Shown: in pieces, positions 37,519 through 50,349 of the stretch
Numbering within the stretch: position 1 is the first letter of the stretch
Layout of the letters: each line of letters begins with the position of its first letter
Source of the DNA: Tetrahymena thermophila SB210
Taxonomy: Eukaryota > Ciliophora > Oligohymenophorea > Hymenostomatida > Tetrahymenidae
Assembly: GCF_000189635.1 (NCBI RefSeq)
Contig: NW_002476512.1
Coordinates: 1,488,001-1,552,000, forward strand
Length of the DNA: 64,000 bases
Direction of reading: 5' to 3'
The notes under the pieces: model-generated
What the model was told of the DNA's origin: nothing
Seen by the model: only the letters and a program-made list of their open reading frames with translations
Database searches by the model: none
Translations under genes and position numbers: made by a program

Positions 37519-40500
37519 AATTTTCTGCGATTAGCTAATCCCATTTCATATCAAAAACTAAAGAGTCCCTAAAAAATTTCATACTGAATAGAATAAAAAG
37601 TTATTTAAACAATTTCAAGCACAAACTATTTTAAAAGAGTATTTTCTATTTAAGAGAAAAATAAATAAATCAAGTAATGTTAAAAAATACTTATTATCTT
37701 TAGATTAATGCAGTAATCTAAAAGCATTATTGGGAATGCCTTAAGTTTTACTAATTATTTATTTACTTTATTATAGGCAACTTGTAAAGACAGTAACCTA
37801 ATGAATGATTATTTTTTTATTTTGAAGAAAGAAAAATCAAATAAATTCAGTTTATTAATGTAAACTCTTCGAATGATTGTATTAAAATAGATTCACTTAC
37901 AAACACAAATAAAGAAACAAAAAAAGTATAATAAGAAAAAATAAACAAGTAAAAAATACAATTAATAAAATAAATAGCTTTATTGTCATTTAAGAATATT
38001 ATTAAAATAAATAATAAAAAATTATTCTACCTAATTTAATTTTATTTATAAAAGTATAAAATTTATGTAATTAGCATTTTTTTAAAATTCTCTTATTAAC
38101 TAACTCTATTTGGTTAAATTTAACACTCGAACATAAGAGCATTTATAGATAAAAAAATCAAATTTAATGCGTGAATTTTTGATTTTTCAATTTTTGTTTA
38201 CTCAAAATTATATTAAAAATTTATTAAATTTTGCAAAAGGTAATATGCAAAGAAATAATTCAATATTACCTTTATTTGCTTCCTTAGCTATTTAGTTTTT
38301 TTTAATGCACTCAATTTTACTTTCTTATTTTCATTGATCTTTCAGAACCAAAGGATTTTAATTGATAACTTAATATTACATTAAAACCCTATTATTCAAT
38401 GATACTTACTTCATATATTTTTTGTTGGGGGAAAGCATTAAAGTGATTAGAAATTTCTTTTATAACTAATTTTTTGATTTGAGAAGATTTTTTTTTATCA
38501 CCTTCTACAAAAGCTTTGAATTAGCAACAGAATGCCAGAATAAAGCAGTTATCAAAAACTTTTTTGAAGGTAATTTTCTGATATTCCAATTTCATTGCTA
38601 ATAAAGTAAAGATGTAGATAAATTGATGAATAAAAGTGTATTCGATTCCTAATTTAATAACTCTCATTTTAAGTATTTAATTAAAGAGTTTTCTTTCTAA
38701 TATTTTGTTTTACTTCTTGCTTTTTCTTTCTAGCAAGTATTAACAAAGAAAAGAGTCTTTAATTAGGAAAAAAAAAGCTTGGAAATTTTCAAACTTTAGC
38801 ATAATAAAGAAGGAAAAGGAGCCAAAATTAAAAATTAAAATGACTAAAGGAAAATTGCTTGAGTAATAGAAGAAATGAATATAAAAGCGCTTGAGTTTAG
38901 TAGGTAAAGGCTTGAAAATTTAAGAGGATTAGAGGCCGAATAGACTTAAGTAATATTAAGATTATTATTTTTAAAGATATTCGTAATTAAGAAAGGATAA
39001 AGAGACTTATTTTTTGTTTAGTAAAGAGTAAAGGAGTAAATTAACCTTGATCAATTTTAAGAAAGCAAAGAAAGAAAGAAATCATTCAAAATTAATTAAA
39101 AAGGATCAAATAGACCCAAAATTAATTTGTTTTTCATCACAATTATTAAATAAATTTCTTTCTACCGTAAAATATTAGGCATAATAAAATATGATCGGAA
39201 ATAGTAATACTATTTCCATTCCTTCAAAATGCTTTACAATCATTTACTTGCTATTTAGAAAGTATTTCCATTTTCTTGTTGATTTTCTTACGCAATAAAT
39301 AATTTTAAAACAAATTATTATCCATTATAATTTATTTATGCTTAGTAACACCATAAATATAAAAAATTTAAATGTAAGTTTTCTTAACAAGAGAATAAAT
39401 TCCTACAGTAGTTAGTACATGCAATCTAGTTCCTTTTAAGTATATTTTTAAAGGAGTTGAGTGTAAACATCATAATCGATTACTTAATTTGATTAGTAAA
39501 AAATGAGCTGCCAACAGAATATTTAAGGATTACTTAGATTTTTAAAAAAATCTGGTTAATCCCATTTTATGACCTCAAGGATGTGAATTAAATTTTGAAT
39601 TTTATATTGGGGCATCTTGATTCATTGCATTTGATTATTTTTCACTAATTTAATCACATATTGACGGAATATATATATATAATCTGGTGGTTCAAAATTA
39701 CTAACTTGATTAATTTGAATTATTTCAAACAATATTGAAGTCAGTTTTTATCTTCATTGAAGTTGCGTTACTTACTAGCTAATAGTTAGATTAGATGCAA
39801 ATATTTTAAAAGAAAATACTATTTAATAGAGCTTTCACTAGATCTAAATTTATCATTTAACTAACTGAAATGTAGCACTCTAAATAAAGATTTACACTCT
39901 AAAGCTATATTAATTTACAATTTAATTGCATTTATTTCAAATTGCCTACAAGTAAAATATTCGAAGGCTATCTTAAATACTTTCAACTTTGAGTTTGAGT
40001 TTGAGTCTATCTGCTTGTCTTTCGACAATGCAAAAAAGATTACAAAATTCTGTAAATGAAATAATGCAGAATTTAAAAATTAAGATAACTTTATTTAGAA
40101 TGTTAATTATTTTTCTTACGTTTACAATTAGAATTAAAATAAGGCTTTACTCGTTTACATCTTTAAGATAAATAGAGAATGCAAGCTTGTTTGCATAGCA
40201 TGCAGATTTGAATTAAATAAAATTTTTGTCTAAATCAATTAAGTAATGAGCATAAGAATTGAACGTTAAAAGTTTTATACTAAGCAAGTATAGACAAATA
40301 GTTTTTTTTGGCAGACAAAAATAATTGTTTGATTGCTTTTTTATTTTTCTTTTTTATTTATTTATTAATTAATTAATTAATTTTGGGGTAGGCTAAACTG
40401 AGTATTGGTAATTATTAGGTAAGCATTTTACAAATTAATTAATTAATTAATATTTTTGATTTTATTTTCAAAATGATTAATTTTACCAAAATTTGTTTTT

Positions 40501-41043
40501 TTTTCTTTCTTGGCAATTTTTACATGGATTGCAGGATCAGAGTAAGTCTAAAATTCAGATTAAGAAAAGAAAATTAAGTAAATAAATTTCTTTAAATAAT
40601 AAATCAATTTCATTTGCAATAAGCAAGTTTATATTTCATATAAAGGCGTCTTTCTAATAAATAAATCAATTAAATAAAACAAAATCAAAAATAATCAAAA
40701 ACAGATACTAAATAAATAATCTTAAATCCTTAAATCAGACTTAAGAAAAACAAGGTTTAGATTGCCAAATCACATCTATTATATATATCCTTCCTTACAG
40801 GCAGAGCACTTTATAACAATATAATCTAATTAAAGACCATTCTTAAAAACAACAAGCTTCTCTTAACTCTCACTTTAAAGTAAAAGGATAGAATTTTCTT
40901 AATCCAATATCACAGTTTATATAACAGACGACGCATCAAAGAAATCAGCAAGCAAGAAAAGAAAAAAAGATTTATTTATTTATTGAATATTTAAATTAAC
41001 AAACAAAACTCTCTCTTTTTAACTTTTTTGCTACAGGAAGAAA
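37519..41043. other. Intergenic region with weak coding-like fragments and a probable spliced leader region
   Basis: No full gene. At 38236-38273 there is a perfect 11-bp hairpin. Around 38490-38565 a short plus-strand stretch reads as plausible protein (SPSTKALNQQQNARIKQLSK) and ends at a GT donor-like site, but I found no partner exons. From about 40660 on, composition turns C- and A-rich, like a transcribed leader; a good intron acceptor (TTTTTTGCTACAG) ends at 41037, just before the start codon at 41044. Confidence 0.4.
38236..38273. repeat. 11-bp perfect inverted repeat (hairpin)
   Basis: AAAGGTAATAT at 38236-38246 and ATATTACCTTT at 38263-38273 are exact reverse complements around a 16-base loop. 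GCA/TGC further out could extend the stem with a bulge. It could be a transcript terminator-like hairpin or a small RNA precursor; no support beyond the pairing. Confidence 0.7.
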
Positions 41044-42963
41044 ATGATATCACCTTCAGTATCCTCCGTCCAAACCTCTACTGGATGCTCTCTTTCAACT
41101 ATTTCTCTTAATTCTGTTAACCAAACCACTGGGATAGTTAATGATTGTAAATAGGAGAGCATAATTGCTCTTATGGACATTATCTGTGAAGAACAAAGCA
41201 AAAACCGCAGATTCTGCTTCCCTAAATAAAAAGTAGTCTTATAAAACGAGTAAACAGTCATAAATTTGAAAAAAACTTTTGATCTAAGCGATGCTTTGAA
41301 AATTGTTCTTACTGACTCTGTTCTATTTAAATTTGATGAAAAAAACACACAAATCTACATCGGAGTTTACAATTAACAATCTATCGAAGACCCAGAATGC
41401 TAACTTCTCCTTGATTTAAACGAAGAGTCTCTTAAATTAAATTAGGTTCATTTAAGCTTCTACCGTAAAAAGGAAATCAACAATGACAAAGTCGCTTTCA
41501 AAGCTGCAAATTAAGATTGCGAAAATACTCCTAAATTTAACAGAAAAAGAAACTTAGACGAATTAGATAGCAACTCAAGCCAAATCACCTTCGTCCATAT
41601 TTCCAATAATCCCAGTTTGAACCGCAAAGACTCCTGTCTATCTTAAAACTCAAATTAAGCAGCCAATTAGAATTAAGAGTATGAAAATTCTTATAAGAAA
41701 AAGAAATTGAACTCTTCTAATCCTCAAAATATTGTTCATTCACAAAGTAACGTAGGCTTCAAGACTGAGTTTGAAGACGCCAGCTCAGAATAGAAGGATT
41801 ACTCTTCAAACAAAAGTCACCGTAAAGATGAGGATAAAGCAAGCCAAAAAAAGAGTTAAGAGAGAACTATCAAAGAAGCTCTCGAAATGGTCTGCAAATG
41901 GAGAGATCTTCAAGACTTTTATAAAACAAATAGCATCACTAAAGATTACTAGTCAGTAGCGGACGAGATCGGAATATCAAAAAAGACTCTTGATTATTAT
42001 TATCTCGAACTCCGTACAGCTGAATATTTCTGCTTCGACTTTGATAGCAATCTCGATAAAAAGATGGGAATTCTGAGAGACTACATCCAAGAAAGCAAAA
42101 AAAATTTCCAAAATCAGTTCAGTACTCACAAAATTCCTCGTAATTCTACTCTTAAGTATAGAATCCCAAAAAAAATTGAAGATTCATCATTATAATAAAC
42201 AAATATTCAACCTTAAATTGAAAGATTATAATCAAGTCAATACTAATAACAATCTAATTTTACCAGCGCTAATTAAAATAGCATCAATTTAAGCAGTAAC
42301 AACTCATAAGCAAATATTTAAACACAAGGCTACAACTCAAACTTAAACATTAATAAAAATTTGTAAAATTTAAATAGCAGCTCTCATTTAAATCAAAAAT
42401 GTTTTTACGATCAATAAATAATTTTGCCTTCTCTATCATCCCCCAATCAGTCTCAATCATAATAGCAGTACAAAGAAACATAATTAAATTAAAGCAGCTT
42501 CCAAGCATCAAACACAAATTATCCTAACAATCACAACATTATATAAAATACTTCTAACTAACAAAATATTCCCCACATAAATCAAAATAACAGCTACACC
42601 AACTCTACTAACTATTACAATGATCACTCATATACTTAAAAGCATGCTACCTCCTAATTGAGCTCTCAATCCTAATAATTTATTCCAAATAATGAAATTT
42701 ACTAAAACTTCTTCAATAATACTCAAAGCGATTACCCAATGAATTAACAAAGAATTTCTTTCCAATTACAAGACCAAAGCATGGACTACAATCACTAATG
42801 TACACTCAATTAGTAAAATTCTTCATAAGGTGCTTTCTAAGATTCCCTAATGTAAAAAAGTTACAATGCCAATAGCTGTGGCAATTCAAATAACTTTAAT
42901 AACAACAACAATCAAAATGGTAGAATTCACTCGTGCCAATAAATTTTACATTCTTTTATTTGA
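41044..42963 (+). CDS. Gln/Asn-rich protein with a conserved SKKTLDYY domain (paralogue 1)
   Basis: Single open frame of 639 residues in ciliate code, TGA at 42961. The N-terminal 150 residues look folded (FCFPKQKVVLQNE, then DALKIVLTDSVLFKF). A charged linker with a nuclear-localisation-like KKKK stretch follows, then a compact domain at about 273-345: ERTIKEALEMVCKWRDLQDF, SVADEIGISKKTLDYYYLEL and YFCFDFDSNLDKKMGILRDY. The middle block resembles a helix-turn-helix (AxEIGxSKKTLDYY). The last 280 residues are Gln/Asn/Ser-rich, like an activation or assembly region. I infer a nuclear regulator, but the domain is not one I can name. Codon use is more GC-rich (TCC, ACC, CTC) than in neighbours, suggesting good expression. 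The acceptor-like TTGCTACAG seven bases before the ATG suggests a leader intron. A paralogue lies at 47387-48685. Confidence 0.75.
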
Positions 42964-43260
42964 AAGAAATGAAAAATAAACTTTTACAATACAATGATAA
43001 AACATGTAAATAAAATAAATCCCACTTTGATTTTGTTGGTTTAAAAAAAATAAAATATAAACTCTCTAATCAGCAAGCCAAATTGTAATCAGCTGCCTGA
43101 CCAACTTAGCTAGAATCAAAGAAAAGTAATCGCTTAATAGAATGTAATCAGCAAAGTTGATGATTAGGTCTTACATAATTACCAATTAAGATTCTCAGAA
43201 AAATAAAATTATTGATCAAGCTGATGACGGATTTTTAGGTTGCAGAGTTCAATATAAAGA

Positions 43261-43285
43261 GTAAATAAATAAATAAATAAATAAT
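43261..43285. repeat. (AAAT)n microsatellite
   Basis: Six tandem TAAA units downstream of the gene ending at 42963. A similar shorter run is at about 43473-43492. Confidence 0.8.
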
Positions 43286-43429
43286 ATTGAAAGCGATAAC
43301 AAAATTAAAGTTAATAAAATAATATAATAAAGTTTACTTATTTTAATAAAAATTTATATTAAATCTACTATATATATTGTTTATCTTAAAATTATCATAT
43401 ATTACCTTAGCTTCTCCAAAAATAACCTT

Positions 43430-43450
43430 TCTATCTATCTATCTACCTAT
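43430..43450. repeat. (TATC)n microsatellite
   Basis: About five CTAT units with one variant (CTAC). The complementary unit occurs as a GATA run at 45864-45883. Confidence 0.7.
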
Positions 43451-45863
43451 AAATAAAAACACCAACATACATAATAAATAAATAAATAAATAATTTTCTC
43501 TTCAGATTTTGCTCATTCACCCCAATATTTTGAATGAAGTCATAAATATTTTTGTATCGCATTAATCAGATTTATTTATAATTTCTGAGGTAATTAATCT
43601 CTATCTAATTAAATAATTAGCTCTTTACATTTTTTCTGTGTTTAATTGCATTAATTTAAGTAAGTAAAACACATCGGTCGGTTAAATACATGTAAAAAGT
43701 AATGCTAAACTATAAAAGTAAATATTTTTTTCATTTTTATTTTTGAAATTAATTTCTTATTTTTCAGTTTGTTTACTTTACTTTTGTACAAAGAAAATAT
43801 GGCGAGAAAAATTGCTGTATGCCATTAGTTATATTTTGTTATTTAATTTGTCAAATCTAGTTTTATTGAATTACCTACTAAAGTAACATTAATTTTTGGA
43901 AAATAGGAGTAACATTCCCATTCATAACATTTGCAATGAATTTTTAAATTTAATTAATATCTTAATTAATTAATTTGGCTAATAAAAGACTTTCATTCTT
44001 TAAATTTTCAAATCAATTTTATATTACTGTACTCATAACTATTTAAAGCCTTTACTTATACTTTGTAATCTATGTCTTGGGGTAGGAAAAGTATTATTCA
44101 CCATATTATTTATTACTATTAATTTATTATAATGAGTTAACTTTTTTAGTTTTAGTTAGCCATAAAAAATTAGGAAATAATTGCAACAAAATTTTTTAAC
44201 TGCTTTTTTTAAGAAATAAATATGCTTCAAGAAGAATAAATATTTATTAAATATTATTTAAATATTCATAGATGTCTGAGCAATCTTCTTAAGTCTGTCT
44301 CTATCTTATTACATAAGTTGCAAAATCAGATAATTTTATCTGTTCTATACAAAATTTTTAATATTGTTAATTTATTTATCTTAAAATTTTTGAAAATAAC
44401 TTGAGATGTACCCTAGCTAATTTATACTTTATAGTTCAAATTTGGGGAATGTGGACAGTATATTGAGCTATTATCACTAACAATTATTGTATAAATTAAT
44501 CTAGAATTTTTTATTTGCTAACAATATTATTTTTACCACTTTTGAAAAATAAATGCAAATGAAAAATTCATTCTTCAGTATTTTTAATAGATTTATTTGT
44601 GCTGTAAACAAATTCTCTTTATTGAAATAGGAAGAATGAAAATTATATTTTTAATATGTAAAAGTCCGGATGATGTAAATCAATAAAGGGAGTTCCTTAC
44701 ATTACTACTGTAATTTATTAAATCTTTTAATTAAATCATTATATTTTTATAATGCGGCTAAATCTACTCCAAACCTTGCTTTTATTTATTTGCTGCTCAT
44801 AATGAAATTCTTACATTTTCTTAATTTAAATTTATTAATTTTAGCCTTCTATAACTTTTGGCTATTATTCAAAATTAGTTTTAGATTCTCAAAACAATTA
44901 CCCTTTGGAAGATATTTGCTTTTAATCAAATAAAAATTGATTTGATGTTAACTCTTAACCAGCGAATTAATAAAATAGAAATCAGCAGTTAGACTTCTAT
45001 TTTTTAATAATAATAATAATCGCTAGTAATTGCCAAAATTTATTTGTTTATTTTACGATTTTTATAATTTTCAGAATCACTCAACATTTTAGAAGCCAAA
45101 GCCAATAACCTAATTCATATTTCATCAGTTTTTAAATTTTGAAAAAATTAATTTAGTTAAATAATAAATAAGTGTTTCAAAATTTACATCAAGATAATCT
45201 TCATGGCAATAATCATAATTTATTCTTCTGTATAATAAAAGAAAATATTTTTACTTCTAAAATCAAAACCGATTTATTTTCATGGAAAAGCTATTTTTTT
45301 TAAAGAAAAAACTTAGTTAGATTTTTAAAAATTAATAAAAATAAATATATTCATTTAAAATTATGATATTAATTTTATTTTTTGTTGTTTACAGTAATGA
45401 TATAAATTTATTTAAAATAGTATTTCTGTAAAAAATATAATCTAACTTAATTCATATTTGATAAATTAGTAAGATAATAAATATCATTTTTTAGACTCAT
45501 GATAAACACTTTTATAGAAAGAAAATTCGATATAAAATTATAAATAATTCTATAAATTAATAAAAATTTATTGATAAAAAAAATATTTTATATAATTAAA
45601 AAAAATGATTTCAAAATTAATTATTAATTTTTGAGTTAAATTAATTTTATTATATGGAAATGTTTAAAAAATAAAATATTAAAAGTAATTATGTTAATAA
45701 GATTTTCAGATTTATTTTATATTTAAAATTATTTTTATTAAATAATAATGCAATTAAAATAATGTGATATATATCAGATAAGAAGCAGCAATGTTTTCAA
45801 AGTATCAAATTTAATTAAGTAAAAAAAATAAAATTATATATTTAAATTAATTGTCATTAAGAA

Positions 45864-45883
45864 GATAAATAGATAGATAGATT
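45864..45883. repeat. (GATA)n microsatellite
   Basis: Short run of about four GATA units in AT-rich spacer DNA; no associated gene. Confidence 0.7.
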
Positions 45884-47386
45884 TAGTTAATCAGAAATAG
45901 ATTGATATGTATTTTCTTTGTTTGATTAGTAAATTTATTACAGATTGATTAAAGCAAATTATTTTGTTTGTATTCTTGTTAGGGAAAAAGTGTTTTAGAT
46001 AAATTAAAAGTTTTTTTTAAAAAAATCTATTAGAAGCGTAAAGAAATTTAGCATTTCTTAATCATATAATAAAACAGTTGACGTTATTAAATTGTATTAA
46101 AATAAGTAAATTACTCATAGAATTAGTCTTACTTGCAATTCAAAGATTTGATCCAGAATAGGTACCTAATTAAATTTCTGCTACCTATTAACAAAGTCCA
46201 ATTATTTTATATTCTGTGTAACGAAACTACAAACTAAACTATAAAAAATATTGAATTTGAACAAAAAAAAAATAATTTTTATGTTTAGGAGAATAAAAAT
46301 GTATTATAATTCCAATCAATGGGATTTTAAAGCATATTTGAATGCTTAATTTACAAAATATGATAATATAAGTGTACAATACTAATAAATATGGTTATTT
46401 TAAAGAATTGAATTTCATTATATTCTCTTAATATTTTAAGGTAATTAGATATTAAATTATATTCGATTAAATTAATTACGATAAATTCCATCTTTAAAAA
46501 ATTAATATTCTACATTTTCTGCTCAAAGATTTTGTATTTCTGATCAAATAAAATCGTATGCCATTCAAATTAAAGAGAGTAGCTAGCTAAATATGAATTT
46601 TTTGTAAATTTGTTTTTTATTTAGAGATATTTTGTCTCACTTTATATAAAGTATTTTTAGCAAAGTAGCTTGATAAAGTTATGGCAATTTAACATATTGA
46701 TGTCTATAAATAGATTTATTTTCAAATTTATCTTTATAAATAATACAGAAGAAGAAATAAATAAATTAGCACAATTAATTAACATTACTGCTTATTCTTA
46801 ATTAAAAACTATAAAAGAAATAAAATTAAATTCAAATTAAATATTTATTGACTTTCTTTCGCAGATGGCTAGTTTAAATTTATTATAAATTTAGTCAATT
46901 TTTCTAATTCAATTGGCTTTGTAATGATTGTAATAAAACAATATTTTAGTACACGCACGCAAGTAGTCTTTTTTATTCTGTAAAATACAAATTTATCTTA
47001 CCATTTTATGAGTCTAAATTTAGTGATGTCTTTTTCCAATTTTGATTTAATTATTATGCATTTCAACAAAATGTTATCAAAGAGAATAATGTAACTATAA
47101 ACAGAAGTTAAATGACTTCCTTTTTTCCCATTAAAATTTATAAATATGCTTGCTCATAAATATTATTTATTATTATTTCCCTTAATTAATAGGTTTATTA
47201 TTCTTATTTGGCTGGTTTCACATCAGGTAGCTGATAAGGTAGAAAAATTGGATAATCAATCACCTAAAGTAAAAAATAGATAGAAAGAATTAAATATATA
47301 AACAAAGAATAAAACTAAATCTAGAAAAAAAAACATACATTTTTCTAAGTAATCTAACACAATTCAAACTAATCAACCAAACAAAC

Positions 47387-48685
47387 ATGTCTGTTCAATC
47401 ATTCTCTACGGTTTGCAAGGATATTGCTACCCAATAGAAATTTGTATTCATGGATTAGAACATCTAATTCTTGGACAGTAATAAATAAATGGTTAACATT
47501 ACTTAATCCGTCTCCATTAATAACATACTCTCCGCCTTCTTAAACAACTGCATATTATTTGTCAAGACATTATCTGGAGACCTTAACATAGGCTGCTATC
47601 CTCACTCCTTCGCTCAACAAGAAGTTATTCTTCAGTTGAACTAAATTTCAGGCTATGACAGCTTATCAATTGAATTTATTTACCAAAGACTATCTCCTGA
47701 AGAGATCTAAAAGCTCTATCCGAGCACCAATACTCAAAAGGAACAAAAAAAACAAAAAAATGAATCAAAAAAAAGCAACAATAAGATATTTAAAGAATCT
47801 CAGGTTGTTGCTGATGATGAGAGTATCAGTGGATCGTCAACTTGCTGCAACTTCAAAAAAACTAAAACTGAATCCCTAGCTAAAAATAAATATTTCTAAG
47901 AAGATTTTCTTGCTGAATTTGAAGCAGATTAAGAAATCCACTTATAAAAAAAAAAAAAATCGAATATTTCTCATTCATCTTAAAATATTTCTTGTTAATC
48001 ATCACTCTCTGCAGCCTCTATTGCTAATTAAATAAATTCTACAATCTAGAATAATAATATTGAAGATACTAACAAATCAAGTCAATAATAATTCTCCATT
48101 CTCAGTCACAGTTTAACTAGAAGCAAAGAAAGAACTATTGCTTCAGCAATTAAAATAGTCTCTTAATGGAGAGATTTGTATGAAAAATATAAAGAAGAAC
48201 GTATTTTCCGCGACCTACAAGAAATAGCTGAAGAAATTGGACTCTCTAAAAAAGTGTTAGACTACTACTTCTTAGAACTCCGCACAGCTGAATTCTTTGG
48301 GTTTGACTTTGACTCCAATCTCGAATAAAAATTTGGAAAAATCCGTAAATTTAATAACTCTCACAAGCAATAATTCATATAATAAAACAATAATAAAAAA
48401 ATTCCAATCAATGGAAATTTCAATTACAGAATGAATAATTAATTATCAAACAAATAAAGTGTATCTTGTATATAAAAACCTTTCAAAATTACAAATATTA
48501 ATCATAAAAATCTTGATTTCACTAATAACCAGTAGTAGAATTAAATTCAAAATGATTTCTGCTATCAAAATTAATAATATATTTATCATCCCCAGCAATA
48601 ACAATAACAATAACAATAATAATAATAATAATAATTTAACCAACAATAGTACTAAGTATACAACATTCCTACTATTCACCTTTGA
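47387..48685 (+). CDS. Gln-rich protein with the SKKxLDYY domain and a polyQ tract (paralogue 2)
   Basis: Single open frame of 432 residues in ciliate code, TGA at 48683. It aligns with the gene at 41044-42963 in one block at about 247-315: RTIASAIKIVSQWRDLYEKY, EIAEEIGLSKKVLDYYFLEL and FFGFDFDSNL. The N-terminal region (about 1-130) differs from its paralogue but also looks folded, and a lysine-rich stretch lies before the domain. The C-terminus is Gln-rich with a run of about 15 Gln encoded by CAG, CAA and TAA (about 48591-48636). In the standard code that run would be stops, and in other frames it reads as poly-Asn or poly-Leu. Presumably a nuclear regulatory pair with its neighbour; this is an inference from the HTH-like block and low-complexity tail. 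Confidence 0.75.
48591..48636 (+). repeat. CAA/TAA trinucleotide repeat encoding polyglutamine
   Basis: In-frame CAA and TAA codons in a row within the gene at 47387-48685; about 15 consecutive Gln. Such tracts are length-variable, so it is a likely polymorphic site. Confidence 0.85.
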
Positions 48686-48828
48686 AACTGATTAAAAAAT
48701 ATTTAAAGACCTCTTAAAATATTTAACTTAAACTACTTCCTTGCAAAATAAATTTACTAATTATACTCCTATTAATGATTTGATATAATAATTACAAATT
48801 TATACTAACTATAATTAGACATACCCAT

Positions 48829-48856
48829 TCACTCACTCACTGACTCACTCACTCAT
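48829..48856. repeat. (CACT)n microsatellite
   Basis: Tandem CACT units with one interruption (GACT) about 150 bases after the end of the polyQ gene, followed by a C/A-rich stretch. Confidence 0.8.
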
Positions 48857-50282
48857 TTACACATGCATACACACAACACACCCTAATCCTTTCTTTGATT
48901 TATTATTTTAAGCAAATATTAATTATAAAGTAAACGAAAATAACATTTCTAATGTATATTTATATTTGCAAATTTTCTATTTGTCTTATTCTTATCATAC
49001 TAAATAAAACTAAAAAAAAACATAATCTATCTATCACTTTTTTTATTTCTATCTTCCTATCTACAATTATTATTTATTTTGAAGTAATTAATATTTTGTT
49101 TATACATTATGCACTAAATCTTTAAATATGTCAGCAAAAATTCACTTTTGATAATTTTGCTAATCAGAAAAAGTGAATTATTTACATAAGTTAAAATTTG
49201 TATTAACCTATTAACTTTGATATTATGTTTGATAATTTTTCTTATTAAAAATTTGATGATTTTCCTATTCAAAATTGTTTTGGCTTAGGATGGATACCAG
49301 AAAAATTTTGAAAATCGCAGGCATGAATGAAAACATACTGAAACAATATTGATAAATAAATTAATAAAATAACTAATACTTTTTGTTAAAAATGTTTGAA
49401 GGTTTAAAAGGAAATACATTATTTTATAAGATAAAATATTAAGTCGAATTTCTAAGATTTTAAAATAAAATGAATTATTTTTATTTAATTTTTATCTTAT
49501 TTTAAATTATCTTTTTAAATAAACATAATGCAATTAATATAGAAGAAAAAATTTTTCTAAGCTTTCTAATACAATAAGATGATGAAATTTTTTAATGAAA
49601 TAATCCTATTATCTGATAAAGGTTTCTAAATAATTAAGTAATTGATGGACACTACCAATATTTTTTATTTTTAATCTATAGTTTATTAAAAAGATATAAT
49701 TATTCAAAAGAATTTAAATTAAAAAGTTATTATTTTTTTATAGTTGAATTTTATTTTTTACCTATGTAAACATTAAGACCTTTTTATTCTTTCTTTTGCC
49801 TAATTTATATTTGAAAAACAAATGATATAAATTAGCGCTTATGAATTATAACTAACTCAAAAAGAATTTTGATAATTACATAATATGAAATACTAAAAAA
49901 ATTTTTAAGTGACAAGTTTGTTTTTTTCCCTTTATTTTAATTCAATTCTTCTATTTAAATTTAAAAAAAAATATTTATTTTTTATATTTTTTCAATCAAA
50001 GATTAAAGAATTTTATTTGAAACAAATAATATTTCTTTATTAATATAAATATCTTGCTGGTTTTGATAGAAGAATCGTTTTTAGGATGAGCTCAATAAAA
50101 TTAATTTTTGAAAAATCAGAATGATTGAATTTAGCTTTTCATAATAATTATTATTTTTTATCGATTTAGTTTATTATCAGGTAAAAAATAGACACCTATC
50201 ATGCCAAATTTTTCTTCTTCAAGCTTGGAGGGCAATATTTTACAATATTTTAAAAAAATTTCTTTTAATTTTTGAATAAGTA

Positions 50283-50300
50283 GGGAGGGGGGAGGAGGGG
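50283..50300 (+). other. G-rich tract, possible G-quadruplex
   Basis: GGGAGGGGGGAGGAGGGG: 15 G in 18 bases in AT-rich surroundings. It offers several G-runs for quadruplex folding. Confidence 0.6.
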
Positions 50301-50327
50301 TTTGTTTTAATTATTAATGAACTACCT

Positions 50328-50349
50328 ACATGCATACATACATACATAT
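50328..50349. repeat. (CATA)n microsatellite
   Basis: About five CATA units in a spacer, 30 bases after the G-rich tract. Confidence 0.75.

Larger units (their letters stand above)
42964..47386. other. Intergenic region between the two paralogues
   Basis: About 4.4 kb without a convincing gene. Bases 42990-43260 are less AT-biased and stay open in one frame (for example KIIDQADDGFLGCRVQYKE); they could be the 3' UTR of the upstream gene or a lost exon. Microsatellites lie at 43261-43285, 43430-43450 and 45864-45883. From about 47270 the sequence becomes A- and C-rich, as expected for the leader of the next gene. Confidence 0.45.

Noticed and set aside
39989-40171. 60-residue frame starting MSLSLSLSACL
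   Set aside because: The start lies in a short TTTGAG repeat, there is no motif, no composition change and no splice support.
41031-41348. 105-residue minus-strand frame
   Set aside because: Antisense to the N-terminal coding part of the gene at 41044-42963, which is better supported by length, composition and paralogue comparison.
48446-48695. Open frames reading as poly-Leu (minus) and poly-Asn (plus)
   Set aside because: Both are other-frame shadows of the CAA/TAA polyglutamine tract in the real gene at 47387-48685.
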